Assembly (NCBI RefSeq): GCF_015645445.1
Contig: NZ_JADOGI010000007.1
Span: 1 to 64,000 of the forward strand
Reading direction: 5' to 3'
Source: Nonomuraea cypriaca
Lineage (GTDB): Bacteria; Actinomycetota; Actinomycetes; Streptosporangiales; Streptosporangiaceae
DNA: 64,000 bases
Shown here piece after piece: positions 18,623 through 26,704 of the stretch. Each line of letters opens with the position of its first letter. Position 1 is the first letter of the stretch. A model generated the notes under the pieces. The model did not search any database and was not told where the DNA came from. It was given only the letters and a program-made list of their open reading frames with translations. The position numbers and the translations under genes were made by a program.

Positions 18623-19141
18623 TCAACGGCCTGAGAGCCGGCCGATGTCTTCGATTGGAAGTACAGGCGGCATGCCGGGCGCGTCGCCGGACGAGGAGGG
18701 CCTGGCCACGAGGGGTGGAAGGGAACCGCTCTGCCAGTCCGGTGGTGCAACACGGCTCATGAGCTGCCATAACTCATCTGGCGTGGCCGCTCGGAGGATG
18801 ATGCCGTGATCGCATTCGCCCATGTAGATGGCCACAAAGCGGCGCCAGTAGAGCGAGTACATCAACAGGAACAGCCCACAAGCACGTTGCTGGAGGTCCC
18901 TGACATGCCTCTCGGCCACCGCGTCGGCGGCGGCATCGGCCTGACCCTCCGGCAAGCCTTCCTCCCCCGGAAGCATGGGCCGCTGATAGCGCCGTCCGAG
19001 ATGCTTCCGGGGAGGGCCGCCATCTGTGCCTGGGGTGCGGCGGCGCGCAGACGGTGAGCCGCCGCACGCCCGCCACACCGCGGACGCCACCCCGACAAGG
19101 CCCTGCGCACCTGCCCAGCGGGCTGCCACTGAGATCGTCAT
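18623..19141 (-). CDS. Unknown protein coupled to the lanthipeptide oxygenase
   Basis: A 172-residue product I do not recognise. The first 60 residues are low-complexity. The remainder looks like a folded domain (RDLQQRACGLFLLMYSLYWR, then FVAIYMGECDHGIIL and TPDELWQLM). Its ATG overlaps the stop codon of the oxygenase (ATGA), which strongly argues for a real, co-translated gene. It ends 73 bases before the precursor start. The position between tailoring enzyme and precursor suggests a role in modification, recognition or immunity, but there is no motif to decide between them. Confidence 0.6.
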   Translation of the reverse strand: MTISVAARWAGAQGLVGVASAVWRACGGSPSARRRTPGTDGGPPRKHLGRRYQRPMLPGEEGLPEGQADAAADAVAERHVRDLQQRACGLFLLMYSLYWRRFVAIYMGECDHGIILRAATPDELWQLMSRVAPPDWQSGSLPPLVARPSSSGDAPGMPPVLPIEDIGRLSGR

Positions 19142-19929
19142 GGACGATCCCACGCGTCAGGAGAGGCTCCCACCGTGGCAAGAGAGCGCGGCATGAATCC
19201 AGAGGGCAGCACACAGCTAGTCACGGGGTCGCCGAGAACGCGGTACATCAGGCGAGATCCCCGGAAACCGCGGCGCCCATGCAACACGCGCCAGTTGTCC
19301 AGCAGGTAACCCTGTCCTGGCTGCAGCGGCAATACCCGCACATGCCCACTGATCGCGGCGCGCAGCGCTGGAACGGCCTCGACAACGGGGCTGGTGAAAT
19401 GCTCCAGGCCGTCAAGACGGAGCCGGACCGTCATCCGGCCGTCCACCGTCGGCTCGAACACCGACCCCCAATAGCCCGGATCGCCGAACCGGACCGTGCC
19501 AGGCCGTTTCAATGCCTGCAAAAGGTCAGACGAGCGGGCAGCCAGATCGGCATAGACGGCGGCCCCGTCCACCACAGAGGACTCGCCCCCGCACTCCGCC
19601 GGCTGGACGCACACCAGCATCACCAGCCTGGGCGGCTGGGCCAGCGCCGAAGAGTCCGTGTGCGGCTGCAATTCTCCGGCCCCGAATCCGGCGTAGCCGA
19701 GACGATCAGCGACGGAGCCCCGGTCGGCGATCATCGTCACACCGTCGGCTGCGGCGTCCCGGTGCTCCCTCGCAGTCAGCAGCCGCGAGGCGAGCTCAAC
19801 CACCGACTGCCGGTCGTGCACCCCGTCGAACGTGACCAGACCGTCGCGCGACAACATCGCGGCGGCGCGCACCAGCCCATCACTGCTCGCCAGGCTCACG
19901 TAGTGGCTGGCGAAAGCCTCGTGGTCCAC
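19138..19929 (-). CDS. Fe(II)/2-oxoglutarate-dependent oxygenase (TauD/clavaminate synthase-like)
   Basis: A 263-residue cupin-fold oxygenase. The facial triad is visible: HTD (His90, Asp92) in GELQPHTDSS and the distal His217 in LLDNWRVLHGRRGF, followed by the 2-oxoglutarate-binding arginine region SRLMYRVL. The substrate is unknown. As first gene of the FxLD operon it may hydroxylate the core peptide, as DurX-type enzymes do to aspartate in cinnamycin-like lanthipeptides, though it is not the same family. The GTG at 19929 has GGAGG eight bases upstream; an ATG two codons earlier overlaps that box. The gene diverges from the Nudix/XRE pair across 165 bases. Confidence 0.85.
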   Translation of the reverse strand: MDHEAFASHYVSLASSDGLVRAAAMLSRDGLVTFDGVHDRQSVVELASRLLTAREHRDAAADGVTMIADRGSVADRLGYAGFGAGELQPHTDSSALAQPPRLVMLVCVQPAECGGESSVVDGAAVYADLAARSSDLLQALKRPGTVRFGDPGYWGSVFEPTVDGRMTVRLRLDGLEHFTSPVVEAVPALRAAISGHVRVLPLQPGQGYLLDNWRVLHGRRGFRGSRLMYRVLGDPVTSCVLPSGFMPRSLATVGASPDAWDRP

Positions 19930-20094
19930 CGTCATCACCTCCGATATCTGCCGTGCGGGGAGTCTCGACTTCAGCGTCCGGTAGACCCTGCGGATTGGAC
20001 AAGTGACAGATTGTCAACCTCCGGAACCCCGGTCAGCGGTGGTCGACCGTGTTAGGTTCCAGGCACAGCCATCAACGGAGAGAGGCCGCTGCTG

Positions 20095-20508
20095 ATGAAT
20101 TACCGCCCCCACACCTTTCCTGTGTCGGTGAAGGGCGTGATCGTCCGTGATGGCCAGGTGCTGCTCCTGCGCAACGAACGCGACGAATGGGAACTGCCCG
20201 GCGGCAAACTGGAGCTCGGCGAAGACCCGCCGGCCCGCCTGGAGCGCGAGATCAGCGAGGAAACCGGCTGGGACGCGCAGATCGGGCCGATCCTGGACTC
20301 CTGGCAGTACCACATCCGCGACGGCGTCGACGTGCTGATCGTGACGTACGGCGCCACCGTGACCACCGACAAGCCGCCGGTGCTCAGCCACGAGCACAAA
20401 CAGGTCGGCCTGTTCGCTGAGCAGGAAGTGGAGAACCTGCGGATGCCGCAAGGCTACAAGCGGTCCATCGCCGACTGGTTCTCCAGGCTGCGTGACCCAG
20501 TGAGGTAG
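20095..20508 (+). CDS. Nudix hydrolase
   Basis: A 137-residue intact Nudix protein. The Nudix box runs from Gly36 (GGKLELGEDPPARLEREISE) through EETGW, with all catalytic glutamates present. It would hydrolyse a nucleoside diphosphate-linked substrate; the substrate cannot be told. The ATG follows GAGAGG. The stop is three bases before the start of the next gene, an XRE regulator, and the pair is probably one transcript. Nudix plus XRE/TPR pairs are frequent in actinomycete regulatory neighbourhoods. Confidence 0.92.
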   Translation: MNYRPHTFPVSVKGVIVRDGQVLLLRNERDEWELPGGKLELGEDPPARLEREISEETGWDAQIGPILDSWQYHIRDGVDVLIVTYGATVTTDKPPVLSHEHKQVGLFAEQEVENLRMPQGYKRSIADWFSRLRDPVR

Positions 20509-20511
20509 CTC

Positions 20512-21756
20512 ATGCTGTGTGCCGCGTGCGAGACCGTCGTCGACGACGGATGGAACACCTCCCGCCTGTGCCCGGCCTGTCACGTCATCAGCGGCGCCCC
20601 ACTGCCCAGCCTCGCCTCAACCGGGTCACCGCTCTGGCTGTGGACATCGCCGTCCGCGAGCCCAGCGCTGGCCTCAGGCAACCTGGCAGTGATCATCAAG
20701 GCATACCGACACACCGCGCAGGTCACTCAGTCCGCCCTGGCCTCAGCGCTCGGCTACGACACGACCTACATCTCGATGATCGAGAACGGGCGGCGCGTCA
20801 TCACCGACGTGCCCACCCTTCGACGGGTGGCACACCACCTGGGACTGCCCCCACACGTGCTCGGCGTCACCGACCCTGCGGACGCCGACTTCATCTCCAT
20901 GATCAAGTTCGGCGAATCCACCATCCGCCTGGCTTCGGTGGCCCGCGAGTCAGGACACAGCGCCGAGGCCATCAACGAACTGTGGCCCCTGGTCTGGCGA
21001 CTCGAAGCACGGCTCGCCCAAGGACGCGCCGACCGCGCCGCCGCACAACTCCTCGGACAAGCCCGCGCCATGCTCGGCGTCGCCCTCGGTGACGTTCTTC
21101 CCGAGGAAAGCCTCGCAGCCGCTGCGCGCTGGACCGGCCGCGCCCTCCTCATCGCCCATCGCCTCGACGACGTCGCTCTTCTTGCCCGCGCTCTACGCGT
21201 CCACGGCAACGAACTACGCAAGATCGGAAAGAAGCCGGCAGCCGCAGCCCGGCTGCAGCGAGCATCCGACATCGCTCCGGCATCCGAACGCGGCGCAGTC
21301 CTCATCCCCCTGGCTCGTACCCTCGCCGAACTCGGCAACGCCGAGCACTTCGACAACGCGATCATCGACCTGCGACGCTTCGTTGACTCCCACCACGGCA
21401 CGCCACTGGTCAATCCCTTCGTCCTACGAGAAGTCCACCTCCGGGGGTTGCTCGCCACAGGCCGTCTACAGGAAGCGACGCGTCTGGCAGAAGCGGACAC
21501 ACCGGATGCGGCTGGTGTCGCGCCGCAATGGCAGACGATCGAACGCGTCACCGTCGCCGAAGTCTTCCGCGCCACGGGAGACAGGGCCGCAGCCTCCCAA
21601 GCACTTCTGCAGTCGATCGCGACCGCGGAGAGCACCCGGCTTCCTCATCAGATCCAACGCGCTATGCGAGCCGCACGAGGAGCCCTGCCGGAAATCGAGG
21701 AGGCCGGCGCGGCTGCTCTGCAACGCCTGTACCTCACGTTGCCGGCGGCCCAATGA
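20512..21756 (+). CDS. XRE-family regulator with zinc-ribbon-like N-terminus and helical repeats
   Basis: A 414-residue regulator. Residues 3-24 carry a CxxC...CxxC pair (CAACE and CPAC) suggesting a small zinc site. Residues about 62-118 form the XRE HTH (VTQSALASALGYDTTYISMI, then ENGRRVITDVPTLRRVA). The rest is TPR-like. A GAGG box seven bases before the ATG overlaps the Nudix stop region, indicating coupling. It lies between the lanthipeptide operon and a second FxLD-type methyltransferase gene, so it is a candidate cluster regulator. Confidence 0.88.
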   Translation: MLCAACETVVDDGWNTSRLCPACHVISGAPLPSLASTGSPLWLWTSPSASPALASGNLAVIIKAYRHTAQVTQSALASALGYDTTYISMIENGRRVITDVPTLRRVAHHLGLPPHVLGVTDPADADFISMIKFGESTIRLASVARESGHSAEAINELWPLVWRLEARLAQGRADRAAAQLLGQARAMLGVALGDVLPEESLAAAARWTGRALLIAHRLDDVALLARALRVHGNELRKIGKKPAAAARLQRASDIAPASERGAVLIPLARTLAELGNAEHFDNAIIDLRRFVDSHHGTPLVNPFVLREVHLRGLLATGRLQEATRLAEADTPDAAGVAPQWQTIERVTVAEVFRATGDRAAASQALLQSIATAESTRLPHQIQRAMRAARGALPEIEEAGAAALQRLYLTLPAAQ

Positions 21757-21802
21757 CTCACCGGCCTCGCCCTCAGCGTGATAGCCCCGGAGTCCGATCC
21801 GA

Positions 21803-23038
21803 TCACGTCGGCCACTGCATGAGCAGCTGCGTGTGGCGCTTGCGGAAGACCCTGCCGACGGCGGGTTCGGGAATCGCGGCGTCCACGGGGTAGAGGGTGA
21901 AGCCGGGTCCGGAGCGGTGCCGCCAGTCACGATCCCAGGTCAGTACGTGTGCGTGCAGGCGGTCGGCCAGATCGGCGCCCTGTGGGCCGTGTCCGTAGAT
22001 GCCGAATTCATGCCGGACCTTGCCGCTCTGATCGTCGCGGTGGGCTTCGCGGGCGGTGAGATAGGCGAAACTGTCAGGCGCGATGAGGGCCGGGCAGAAC
22101 CAGCGCGCGGCGGTGCGAACGAAGGCGCATTCACTGGCGGGGTCGCGGTAGATGTGTCCGAAAAGATCGTCTTCGGTCACGATCCACAGGTTCAGTGTCT
22201 CGAACGACTCATGACTGTCGACTGTGACGCCCGTCCACAGCTCCGTCCGGTCCGCCTCCAGCGCACGGTTGAGCGCGGCCTCGTCAAGTTCGGCTCCGCC
22301 GTCGATCGTCAACGAGACGGCACCGCCGGCGAGTTCGGCTTCCTGAGACCGGTGAGCACCCTCACCCTGTAGCGCGACGAACCCGCACACGGTCGGATCA
22401 TGGCCGACGAGCCGATCGCCTTCCTGAACGAAGGTGATCGACCGAGTGGTCGACTTGAAGATCAGCGGAAGGACCAGGCGGCCGCCCGGTGCGAGCAGTC
22501 CGGCCCACGGGCAGTCCCAGACCCCGACCGTCACCAAGATGGCGTCGAATGGGCCAAGGTCGTTGACGGCGTGTTCGGCATCGCCGAGAGCGACCTGTAC
22601 CTGCGTGTAGCCGGTCTCGGCGAGGAACCTGGTCGCTCGTTCGCACACCCAAGGGTCGATGTCGACGGTGACGACGTGCCCTTCAGGTCCAACGATCTCG
22701 GAGATGACGGCGGCGTTGTAGCCCCCGGAACCTATCTCCAGCACCCGATCGCCCGGCCCGATTCGTGCCGCCTCGATCATCTGCGCCTGAAGCCACGGCG
22801 CACTGACAGAGCTAGTAGCCCTCCCGCGGTCGTTGAACCGGGTCCGGATGACCTCGTAGACCGCGTAGACAGCCTTCATACTCGTGGCTTCCGGGCCGAA
22901 AACCTCACGGGGAACCTTGAGAAACGCCGCCGCCACCTCGGGCCGGCGAATCGAGCCTTGCTCCAGCAGTGCTGCGACCATCGCAGAGCGGAGCTGCTGC
23001 GCGGACTCGGAGGTGACGGTCTCTGTCGGTGTCGGCAC
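21803..23038 (-). CDS. Second FxLD-system-type protein O-methyltransferase
   Basis: A 411-residue PCMT-fold methyltransferase. Its N-terminal domain has the AdoMet motif VLEIGSGGYNAAVI and the upstream helix RRPEVAAAFLKVPREVFGP. The C-terminal 200 residues share the tail architecture of the methyltransferase at 13085-15130 (compare EFGIYGHGPQGADLADRLHA with the first enzyme's AIGVIGHGPRAAVLAEQVAT), placing it in the same family. Unlike that enzyme it has no SpaB-C domain. The annotated GTG sits directly against a GGGAG box, so the true start may be the in-frame ATG at MVAALLEQGS. No precursor is adjacent; it could act on the peptide encoded 4 kb away. Confidence 0.8.
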   Translation of the reverse strand: MPTPTETVTSESAQQLRSAMVAALLEQGSIRRPEVAAAFLKVPREVFGPEATSMKAVYAVYEVIRTRFNDRGRATSSVSAPWLQAQMIEAARIGPGDRVLEIGSGGYNAAVISEIVGPEGHVVTVDIDPWVCERATRFLAETGYTQVQVALGDAEHAVNDLGPFDAILVTVGVWDCPWAGLLAPGGRLVLPLIFKSTTRSITFVQEGDRLVGHDPTVCGFVALQGEGAHRSQEAELAGGAVSLTIDGGAELDEAALNRALEADRTELWTGVTVDSHESFETLNLWIVTEDDLFGHIYRDPASECAFVRTAARWFCPALIAPDSFAYLTAREAHRDDQSGKVRHEFGIYGHGPQGADLADRLHAHVLTWDRDWRHRSGPGFTLYPVDAAIPEPAVGRVFRKRHTQLLMQWPT

Positions 23039-23584
23039 CTCCCAGACCCTAGCTTCGACCTCTGATCTTTCTCAGCGACTCGCCCCAGGAGACACCTCCA
23101 GTTCCTGACCAGGCTCCCCGCAGGCAAGGAATGCCCTTCCCCTGCGGCCCGAATCGACCTCGCCGCCGAAGGCATAGGCCCCACCTTCTACCCTGGCCGC
23201 TGGTATCACCCCGACAGGACGGCCCAGTTCGACCAATCGCTGGAAGCCAGGTCCTTGTTCGTCCGTCAGGAGGCTACGCCGGTGTGCTCGGACACCAAGC
23301 GCCGCACCTCGGACAAGGCCTGTGCTCGGACGACGATCTTCCAGATCTGCCAGCGACGGGGCGACGACAGCGCGACGGCCATCGCTAACTGCTGCACCTC
23401 GGTCTGGAGCCGGTCATGCTGCCTGTCCTGCTCGACGTACATGTTGCCCGCTTCCGGGTGGATCAAAGGCCGGCGCTGGGGCGTCCTATCGAGGGAGTCG
23501 CCGCGAGTGTTCTATCCGATCTGGTGAGACGACCGTCATCGCGTTAACCGATAGACCACGATTAGCCAGCGAGATCGGCATGGG
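23039..23584. other. Gap between two methyltransferase genes, one doubtful small ORF
   Basis: The only protein-like frame is on the minus strand at 23266-23466 (66 residues, MIHPEAGNMYVEQDRQHDRL..., heptad-like and ending in SEHTGVAS). It has no clear ribosome-binding site. I see no FxLD or graspetide precursor here on either strand. Confidence 0.35.
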
Positions 23585-24721
23585 CTATTGGACGATGCAT
23601 CGCCACGTTCCGCGCGACAACTGGACGGCGCCGTTGGACTCGATCACAGCCTGAGCCCCATATGCCGGCATGCTTCCCCGAAGGAGCCAGTCGTGGCGGA
23701 CCTCATCCCATAGGTCCCACAAGCGTCGCGGGCCACCCTGAACGACCGGCGACGGCTCATCGGCGCAGGCCGTGGCGCGGGCCCAGGAACCATCTGGGTG
23801 CGACATGCGTATGGTGTGCCGTCCGTCGGCGTGTTCTTCGTAATTGTGCCGAACGCCTGGCGCTGCGAGTTCCAGCATGACAGCCAGATCGCTGAACGGC
23901 CGGATGCGCGCCACAGGAAAGCGGCTCAGGCCCTCCTCCCCACTGGTGTCCTCGGCGACGGCCGGCACAGCCTCGCTCGGGTTCTGGCTGGGCGTGTCGG
24001 CGGCCGTGAAGATTCCACGGTCCCATGCGAGCTGGCCATAGGCTCGCCCGTCGGTGTTCTTAACCGCGCAGAGAATGAGTGGAGTTGCGGCGATCGTGGT
24101 CACCAGTCGGGCGTCGGGCCGCAAGGCAGTCAGCCACGACGGCGGAATCGGACGCACTCCCGTCATGGACACGATCCGGTCGTAAGAGCTCGGCAGCGGC
24201 CCTGTCCCGTCGCCAGCCAGCAACGTCGGCTGTAGCCCCACGGTGGCCAGGCGTCCGGCCGCAGCGTCGGTCAGGTACAGACTGATGTCGATCGACGTGA
24301 CCCGTTCGGCGCCGAACCGGTAGGCGACAAGGGCAGCCGGATATCCCGACCCCGTGCCCACAATCAAGACGCGCGCCCCATCATGTATCTGGGCGTGGCG
24401 CAGCAGCCGCAGAACCAGGCTCGGCATCGCGGAGGTCGACGTCGGCACACCGGTCAGGACAGTACCGTCGGCGGCGAGGTCGGCATGCGCGCGCTCCACC
24501 TCGGTCACCAAGGAAACGTTCCGGTATGCCGCCCGTACCCATTCGTCCGGGCTCGCTGCGCCGTCGCGTACCTGCCAGACACCCCACGACTCACCCTCGG
24601 GAGTGGACCACCACCGGGGCACGAGCAGATGTCTCGGGATCGCCGCGACGACCGGCCGCCACCGGGAACCCTCCGTGGTGACCTCCGAGGCAAGTCGTTT
24701 GCTGTGACTCCGCCACCGCAT
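23585..24721 (-). CDS. PCMT-family methyltransferase of the RiPP (ATP-grasp-associated) type
   Basis: A 378-residue isoaspartyl-methyltransferase homologue. The N-terminus RWRPVVAAIPRHLLVPRWW, the AdoMet motif VLIVGTGSGYPAAL, the DGTGPLPSSYDRIVSM segment and the C-terminal RLWDLWDEVRHDWLLRGSMP are hallmarks of the methyltransferases paired with ATP-grasp enzymes in graspetide clusters. No ATP-grasp ligase and no convincing precursor are in the window, so it is either orphaned or recruited to the lanthipeptide system. GGAGG lies four bases before the ATG. Confidence 0.82.
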   Translation of the reverse strand: MRWRSHSKRLASEVTTEGSRWRPVVAAIPRHLLVPRWWSTPEGESWGVWQVRDGAASPDEWVRAAYRNVSLVTEVERAHADLAADGTVLTGVPTSTSAMPSLVLRLLRHAQIHDGARVLIVGTGSGYPAALVAYRFGAERVTSIDISLYLTDAAAGRLATVGLQPTLLAGDGTGPLPSSYDRIVSMTGVRPIPPSWLTALRPDARLVTTIAATPLILCAVKNTDGRAYGQLAWDRGIFTAADTPSQNPSEAVPAVAEDTSGEEGLSRFPVARIRPFSDLAVMLELAAPGVRHNYEEHADGRHTIRMSHPDGSWARATACADEPSPVVQGGPRRLWDLWDEVRHDWLLRGSMPAYGAQAVIESNGAVQLSRGTWRCIVQ

Positions 24722-25428
24722 GTGGCCTCCCCATCGAGCGACCCGGCGTTGCCTCCCGTGACCGCTTATTGCGGCTTGCCCAGTATCGCAACCAGGCCCA
24801 CCTCAAGGGCAGGAAAGGCAAGGACGCGAGGAGCAAGCTGAGGGGGCCACAAAGGTGCCAGATCGCGCCCTTTCGCGACTACCAGGGCACTCTCAACGCG
24901 CGCAGGGCTTCCCGTTGGCGCACCAGGGGCGCAGGTGACGTGTGCCGATCACCACGGGACAGACCCATACCTGCTGAGGTGGACTCAGAACAGTCTGGTC
25001 TGAACCCCGTCCCGTGATGCCAGACGTTTGGGTGCCAGCCCCCCAACGCGGTCAACATCGAAAGCGCGCCATCGACCGGTTAGCCCGCCCTCGGCCACCA
25101 AGCGCTCGTGTTACTACAGTCTCGACCCTTTGCGACGGTCCGAAGCACACGGCAGGTCATCTACCTGCTACTTCTTCCAACCCACCCGCTCTGTGTGACT
25201 ACGAACTGCGGAACCCGGGTGAGCACCGATACGGCCACGGCCTGCAGGCTCGCGAACACGAACGCGATGCTCCAAGCGTCTCCGCAGGTCACCCAGCGAA
25301 TACTGTGGATCCTCACGAGCGGGCATGCTGAACGTAGGCAGGCTGAGACTGGTGAAGGGATCGACATCGGCGATAGGAAGGCTCTCCCGCATCGTGGAGG
25401 CCACCATCGCCATGCCTCGTGCTGTGGC
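24722..25428. other. Gene-poor stretch with gene debris
   Basis: No intact gene is supported. It contains a diverged copy of the 3' end of the neighbouring exonuclease gene (listed separately). A minus-strand hydrophobic fragment near 25180-25300 (SIAFVFASLQAVAVSVLT) could be residue of a transporter gene. Confidence 0.4.
24984..25108 (-). repeat. Diverged partial duplicate of the exonuclease 3' end
   Basis: About 125 bases that align almost continuously with 25429-25556, the last codons of the DnaQ-like exonuclease gene and its stop region, at roughly 80% identity by eye. The reading frame is disrupted here. It is the tail of a former paralogue left after deletion. Confidence 0.75.
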
Positions 25429-25429
25429 C

Positions 25430-26101
25430 TCAGAACAGTCCGGCCTGAACTCCGTCCGGTGATGCCAGACGCTTGGGCGCCAACCCACCAACGCGGTCAA
25501 GATCGAGAAGCGTGCGCCATCGATTTGTCCGCCCGCCCTCGGCCACCAGGCGCTCGAATACCCGCGCCGTGGCCTGCACGTCCGGCATCGCCCGATGACG
25601 ACGCGCAGGCGGCTCGATACGCAGATGCCTCACCAGGTCGTCCAGCCGGTGTGACGGCAGCTCCGGGTGCAGCGCGCGGGCCAGCCGTACGGTGTCCAGC
25701 AGCGGGACAGCAGCCAAGCTGGGGCAGTGCCGCCGCTGGTGGGCGATAATTCCTGCCTCGGTGGGCGCGTGGTGGGCGACCAGCCGGTACGGCGGCGCCG
25801 CGAGCCGGCGATCTAGGTCGGCCATGACCTGCTCAGGTCCGGCAGCCGTGGCCAGCATCGCCGCGGTGATGCCCGTCATGCGCACGTCGAAGGAGGTGAC
25901 GGGCACATCGGCGGGCGGCGCGATCAACGATTCAAAACTCCACAGCTCCGACAACCCGCTGGCGGTAACGGTGAGGGCGAGGACCGCCACCTCTACTGGC
26001 ACGGCGGGCCGCCCGGCGGGGGTCAACCCCTCGAAGTCGATGACAAGGTAGGTGTGGTGGACAAAGGCGGCATCGCCATAGAGCGGCGAGGCGTCAGACA
26101 T
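25430..26101 (-). CDS. DnaQ-like (DEDD) 3'-5' exonuclease
   Basis: A 223-residue exonuclease. The DEDDh residues appear in order: ExoI YLVIDFEGLTPAG (Asp and Glu), ExoII around HHAPTEAGIIAHQRR, a middle LLDTVRLARALHPELPSHRL, and ExoIII HRAMPDVQATARVFERL (His and final Asp). The start at 26101 has GGGAG six bases upstream. Its first codons overlap the end of the transglutaminase-like gene, so the two are one transcript. A role in nucleic-acid trimming is inferred from the family only. Confidence 0.85.
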   Translation of the reverse strand: MSDASPLYGDAAFVHHTYLVIDFEGLTPAGRPAVPVEVAVLALTVTASGLSELWSFESLIAPPADVPVTSFDVRMTGITAAMLATAAGPEQVMADLDRRLAAPPYRLVAHHAPTEAGIIAHQRRHCPSLAAVPLLDTVRLARALHPELPSHRLDDLVRHLRIEPPARRHRAMPDVQATARVFERLVAEGGRTNRWRTLLDLDRVGGLAPKRLASPDGVQAGLF

Positions 26102-26648
26102 CAGCCGCTCCCGGCCAGGGTGCGTTCGTTGCAGCTCTGCCACGAACCTCGCGCAACCAGCGGTTGAACGCCTTCTGATAGCAGTCACCGCGGTCGCCAT
26201 CGGCGGTTTCGTTGACACCGGCGTTCGGCACCGGTTCGGGCCCGTCCCTCGGTCGCCACAGCGGTCCACGCGGCTCGTAGGCCGGGACGGTATCGGTGAC
26301 GCCGTCCCATTCGGCGACAGCCAGCCCGGCGGCCGCAAGGGGCGGATCGTGAGTGGCATCGACCAGCGTCCACCGGCCATCGATCATCGCCTCGGCAGCC
26401 GAATGCACGTCCTCCCGGGACGGCAGCAGCCGTACCTCTGCCGGCCGGTCGGGCAGGTGATACAGCCACCGGACCCGCTGGGCCTGGTAACCGAGCGCCC
26501 GGAAGCCCTCGATCAGGTAGGCCGATTTGGCCAGGCAATCACCGCGCCCCACCGTCATCAGCGTCACGGCGTCGTGGGCGCCGTCCGTGGCGTACGGCAG
26601 GTTCCGCACGGCGAGAAACAAGGCAATCCGCTCAGCGCGCGCATCCAC
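26094..26648 (-). CDS. Transglutaminase-like cysteine protease-fold protein
   Basis: About 184 residues with the transglutaminase-core triad: Cys in MTVGRGDCLAKSAYLIEGF, then His and Asp in GRWTLVDATHDPP, preceded by EDVHSAAEAMIDG. Such proteins can be peptidases, amidases or transamidases. The GTG at 26648 (VDARAERIALFLAVRNLPY) was preferred; a longer GTG start at 26717 would overlap the PP-loop gene. The stop overlaps the exonuclease start by eight bases. Confidence 0.75.
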   Translation of the reverse strand: MDARAERIALFLAVRNLPYATDGAHDAVTLMTVGRGDCLAKSAYLIEGFRALGYQAQRVRWLYHLPDRPAEVRLLPSREDVHSAAEAMIDGRWTLVDATHDPPLAAAGLAVAEWDGVTDTVPAYEPRGPLWRPRDGPEPVPNAGVNETADGDRGDCYQKAFNRWLREVRGRAATNAPWPGAADV

Positions 26649-26704
26649 GCGCTTACGGTAGCCTGGCCAACCCGCACACGCACCGCTCCGCACCGGATGC
26701 GAGT

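Noticed and set aside
23255-23527. Cysteine-rich plus-strand ORF that might be a second RiPP precursor
   Set aside because: It lacks a leader motif such as FxLD, has no ATG or ribosome-binding site, and the antisense frame looks more protein-like.
25161-25367. Hydrophobic minus-strand frame resembling a transporter piece
   Set aside because: It is only 68 codons, with no start signal and no family motif; kept as possible debris only.
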